64,000 bases of DNA from the NCBI GenBank assembly GCA_048405595.1, contig DBFJOT010000018.1, positions 10,132 through 74,131 of the forward strand, written 5' to 3'. Position 1 is the first letter of the stretch. Each line of letters opens with the position of its first letter. This document shows, piece by piece, positions 62,294 to 64,000 of this stretch. The notes under the pieces are model-generated. The model searched no databases, was not told the origin of the DNA, and was given only the letters and a program-made list of their open reading frames with translations. Source of the stretch: Onthovivens sp048405595 (GTDB lineage: Bacteria > Bacillota_I > Bacilli_A > RFN20 > CAG-826). Made by a program: the position numbers and the translations under genes.

Positions 62294-63979
62294 ATGGCAT
62301 ATTTAGATTTCCCAGTAGAGATTCCAAAAGGAACATTAATTGCTAAGGTTTCAGGCAAAAAATATGTATATTTCGTAGAAGAAAAGGTATACAAAAAAGA
62401 TAAAAAATATAATAGCGATATTAGAAAATGTATTGGAAAAGTGATTGAAAATACGAACACAATGTATCCGAATGATGCATTTAGAATTTATTTTCCTAAT
62501 GAGTACGAAGCACTTAATGAAGTACATTTAGAAAGTGATAAATTGATACTATCTAATTGTTTAAAAATTGGTTTTACAGGTTCGTTTTTCGGAATCGCTG
62601 AAAATTTAAAAATTACTGACTTATTAATTAGATATTTTGATGATGATGAATCAGGTTCGAATGAAGTTTCGCAAACGATTTTAAACTATGCTGCTAAGGT
62701 TGTTGCTACCCAAAATGCTACAATTGCCAGCTATCCTTTTTACGCAAGAGAAAACTTGATGCTAGGAGGAAAAGTTACGTCTGAATCGACACTTTGTGAT
62801 ATTTTTAAAAGAATAAAAAAAGATAAAATTCAAGCTTTCACAAGAGAACGGATCAAACTAAATTCAGATACTCAAGGTGTGTTTTTGTCATGTGATGGTT
62901 CAAATATTAAGACTGATTCTACGGATATCGAGATAGCTGAAATTGGACATAACAAGAACGGTAATGAAGAAAATCAGGTTGCGTTTACGTTGGTCACTGA
63001 ACAAAACAATTATAGACCATTGATTTTGAATGCTTACAAAGGTTCAACTCATGATTTAAACGCAATTTCACCAATTGTTTCTTTATTAAAAGAATATGAC
63101 ATAAATAAAATTACTTACATTTTTGATCGCGGATATTTCAGCACAGCATTAATGAGAAAAATTCTTAATCAAAATAATGATTTTTTAATTATGGCAAAAG
63201 AAAATACCAAGATTAAACAAATCTATGACAAGTATTATGACGAAATTCATTCATTTGATTCATACGATTCTGAACTTGATATGCATCATTTTACACATGT
63301 TGAAAAACTCTTTAAAAATATCGATAAATCCGTATATTTTCACATTTTTTATAATCCTGAAAACAAACAAATTATTGAGAAAAAGGTAAAAATTGAATTA
63401 GCAAATGATATGACTGTTCTAAAAAAGTTACTTGGTTTAAAAATAACTGAAGAAGAGCTTGGCCAATATAGTGAAAAATTTGACTTATATATGGAAAATG
63501 ATGTTTTAACATCGTTTGCTGTTTCCAAAACTTGGGTCGAAAATAGATTAAAATATGCCGGAATGTTTGTTCTTGTAACAAGCAAATTAAGCGATGCTAA
63601 TTACGCATACACAAAATACAGAAATAGAGATTACACTGAAAAATTATTTGCTATGTTGAAAACCAGTGAAGATTTAGAAGTTTTAAGAAGTCATGATGAA
63701 GATCACCTTTTAGGCAAGGTATTTTCTCTTTTTATTGGATTAATTATCAGGAATGAAATCTTCATTAAAACAAAAGAATTAAGAAAAAATTCCAAGGACA
63801 AAAATGCTTATACAACAACTTCATGTATTCGTGAACTTTCATGTATAGAAGCAATAAATGTCTCTGGAAAGAAATATAAAAATATAAGAGCTTATACTAA
63901 GAAACAAAAAGCCATAATAAAAGCTTTGAATTTAGACATTAAGATAATCGAAAAAGGGCTATTTAGTTTGAACAAGTGA
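62294..63979 (+). CDS. IS1634-family transposase
   Basis: A 561-residue DDE transposase of the IS4-like superfamily. The probable catalytic triad is Asp201 (SCDGSN), Asp278 (FDRGYFS) and Glu449 (NRDYTEKLFAMLK), each in the family's usual context. The segment IGHNKNGNEENQVAFTLV is typical of IS1634. No frameshift or early stop is present, so it may be active. AGGAT precedes the ATG and UGA ends the frame just before the right repeat. Confidence 0.92.
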   Translation: MAYLDFPVEIPKGTLIAKVSGKKYVYFVEEKVYKKDKKYNSDIRKCIGKVIENTNTMYPNDAFRIYFPNEYEALNEVHLESDKLILSNCLKIGFTGSFFGIAENLKITDLLIRYFDDDESGSNEVSQTILNYAAKVVATQNATIASYPFYARENLMLGGKVTSESTLCDIFKRIKKDKIQAFTRERIKLNSDTQGVFLSCDGSNIKTDSTDIEIAEIGHNKNGNEENQVAFTLVTEQNNYRPLILNAYKGSTHDLNAISPIVSLLKEYDINKITYIFDRGYFSTALMRKILNQNNDFLIMAKENTKIKQIYDKYYDEIHSFDSYDSELDMHHFTHVEKLFKNIDKSVYFHIFYNPENKQIIEKKVKIELANDMTVLKKLLGLKITEEELGQYSEKFDLYMENDVLTSFAVSKTWVENRLKYAGMFVLVTSKLSDANYAYTKYRNRDYTEKLFAMLKTSEDLEVLRSHDEDHLLGKVFSLFIGLIIRNEIFIKTKELRKNSKDKNAYTTTSCIRELSCIEAINVSGKKYKNIRAYTKKQKAIIKALNLDIKIIEKGLFSLNK

Positions 63980-64000
63980 TTTTAGTATAAAAAGTTAAGG
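63980..64000. repeat. Right terminal inverted repeat of the IS
   Basis: Reverse complement of the left 21-base repeat, without mismatch, ending at the window edge. Confidence 0.92.

Larger units (their letters stand above)
62163..64000 (+). mobile_element. Insertion sequence, IS1634-type, complete in the window
   Basis: An 1838-bp element bounded by perfect 21-bp inverted repeats and carrying one intact DDE transposase. Its left end abuts the ribosome binding site of the broken secreted-protein gene on the other strand. A hairpin terminator near the left end blocks transcription from outside, and a strong promoter drives the transposase. The element ends at the last base of the window, so target duplication cannot be checked. 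Confidence 0.88.

Noticed and set aside
1..64000. CRISPR arrays, rRNA or tRNA genes, prophage
   Set aside because: I saw no regularly spaced direct repeats, no rRNA or tRNA signatures in the intergenic gaps, and no phage structural genes. Apart from tmRNA no RNA gene could be supported.

Overview
The window looks like a chromosome segment of a low-GC, AT-rich Gram-positive bacterium of the Bacilli/Mollicutes side, probably an uncultured, non-sporulating, host-associated lineage. Core genes keep Bacillus-like neighbours: prfA-prmC-tsaC-rpiB, dnaX-yaaK-recR, tmk-holB-ricT-rsmI, rpsF-ssb-rpsR, gdpP-rplI-dnaB and pth-mfd-rqcP-tilS-ftsH-dusB...lysS. The sporulation genes that sit among the last group in Bacillus (spoVT, yabP/yabQ) are missing. 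UGA is a stop codon here, often inside ATGA start/stop overlaps.

Layout. 1-4.4 kb (minus): end of a competence operon (comFA and partial comFC), then rpiB, tsaC, prmC and prfA. 4.7-11.1 kb (plus): a replication and repair operon, dnaX to rsmI. 11.1-18.4 kb (minus): a complete phosphate module, pstSCAB-phoU-phoP-phoR, with PhoP-box-like repeats upstream. 18.6-22.8 kb: a glycoside hydrolase with its own promoter and operator, and a DUF1538 membrane protein with two PII-like proteins. 22.9-27.4 kb: a pseudouridine synthase, pyrG with a CTP-sensing GGGC attenuator, a ROK glucokinase and tmRNA. 27.9-36.4 kb: membrane and hypothetical proteins, rlmH, yycJ, dnaB, rplI, gdpP, an unannotated small transcription unit, and rpsR-ssb-rpsF. 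36.8-39.6 kb and 41.5-46.0 kb are accessory islands of secreted proteins, a lipoprotein and MacB-like ABC machinery, flanking lysS. 46.0-54.7 kb (minus): dusB, ftsH, tilS, rqcP, mfd, pth. 55.0-59.5 kb (plus): TetR with a heterodimeric ABC exporter. 59.6-64.0 kb: a lipoprotein resembling a detached ABC-permease ectodomain, a broken secreted-protein gene, and an intact IS1634-type insertion sequence whose right end is the last base of the window.

The most interesting signal is a bipartite 45-bp element found three times, always pointing at genes on the minus strand: at the comFA start, upstream of the housekeeping promoter of rpsF-ssb-rpsR, and upstream of the housekeeping promoter of pth-mfd. 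comFA and ssb are classic competence genes, so this is a candidate competence promoter or operator, with no regulator gene visible here. Other candidates are the 41.5-46 kb ABC/secreted-protein cluster, the PII-like/DUF1538 module, the small transcription unit at 34.9-35.2 kb, and an ABC exporter subunit with about 85 extra residues in its ATPase domain.
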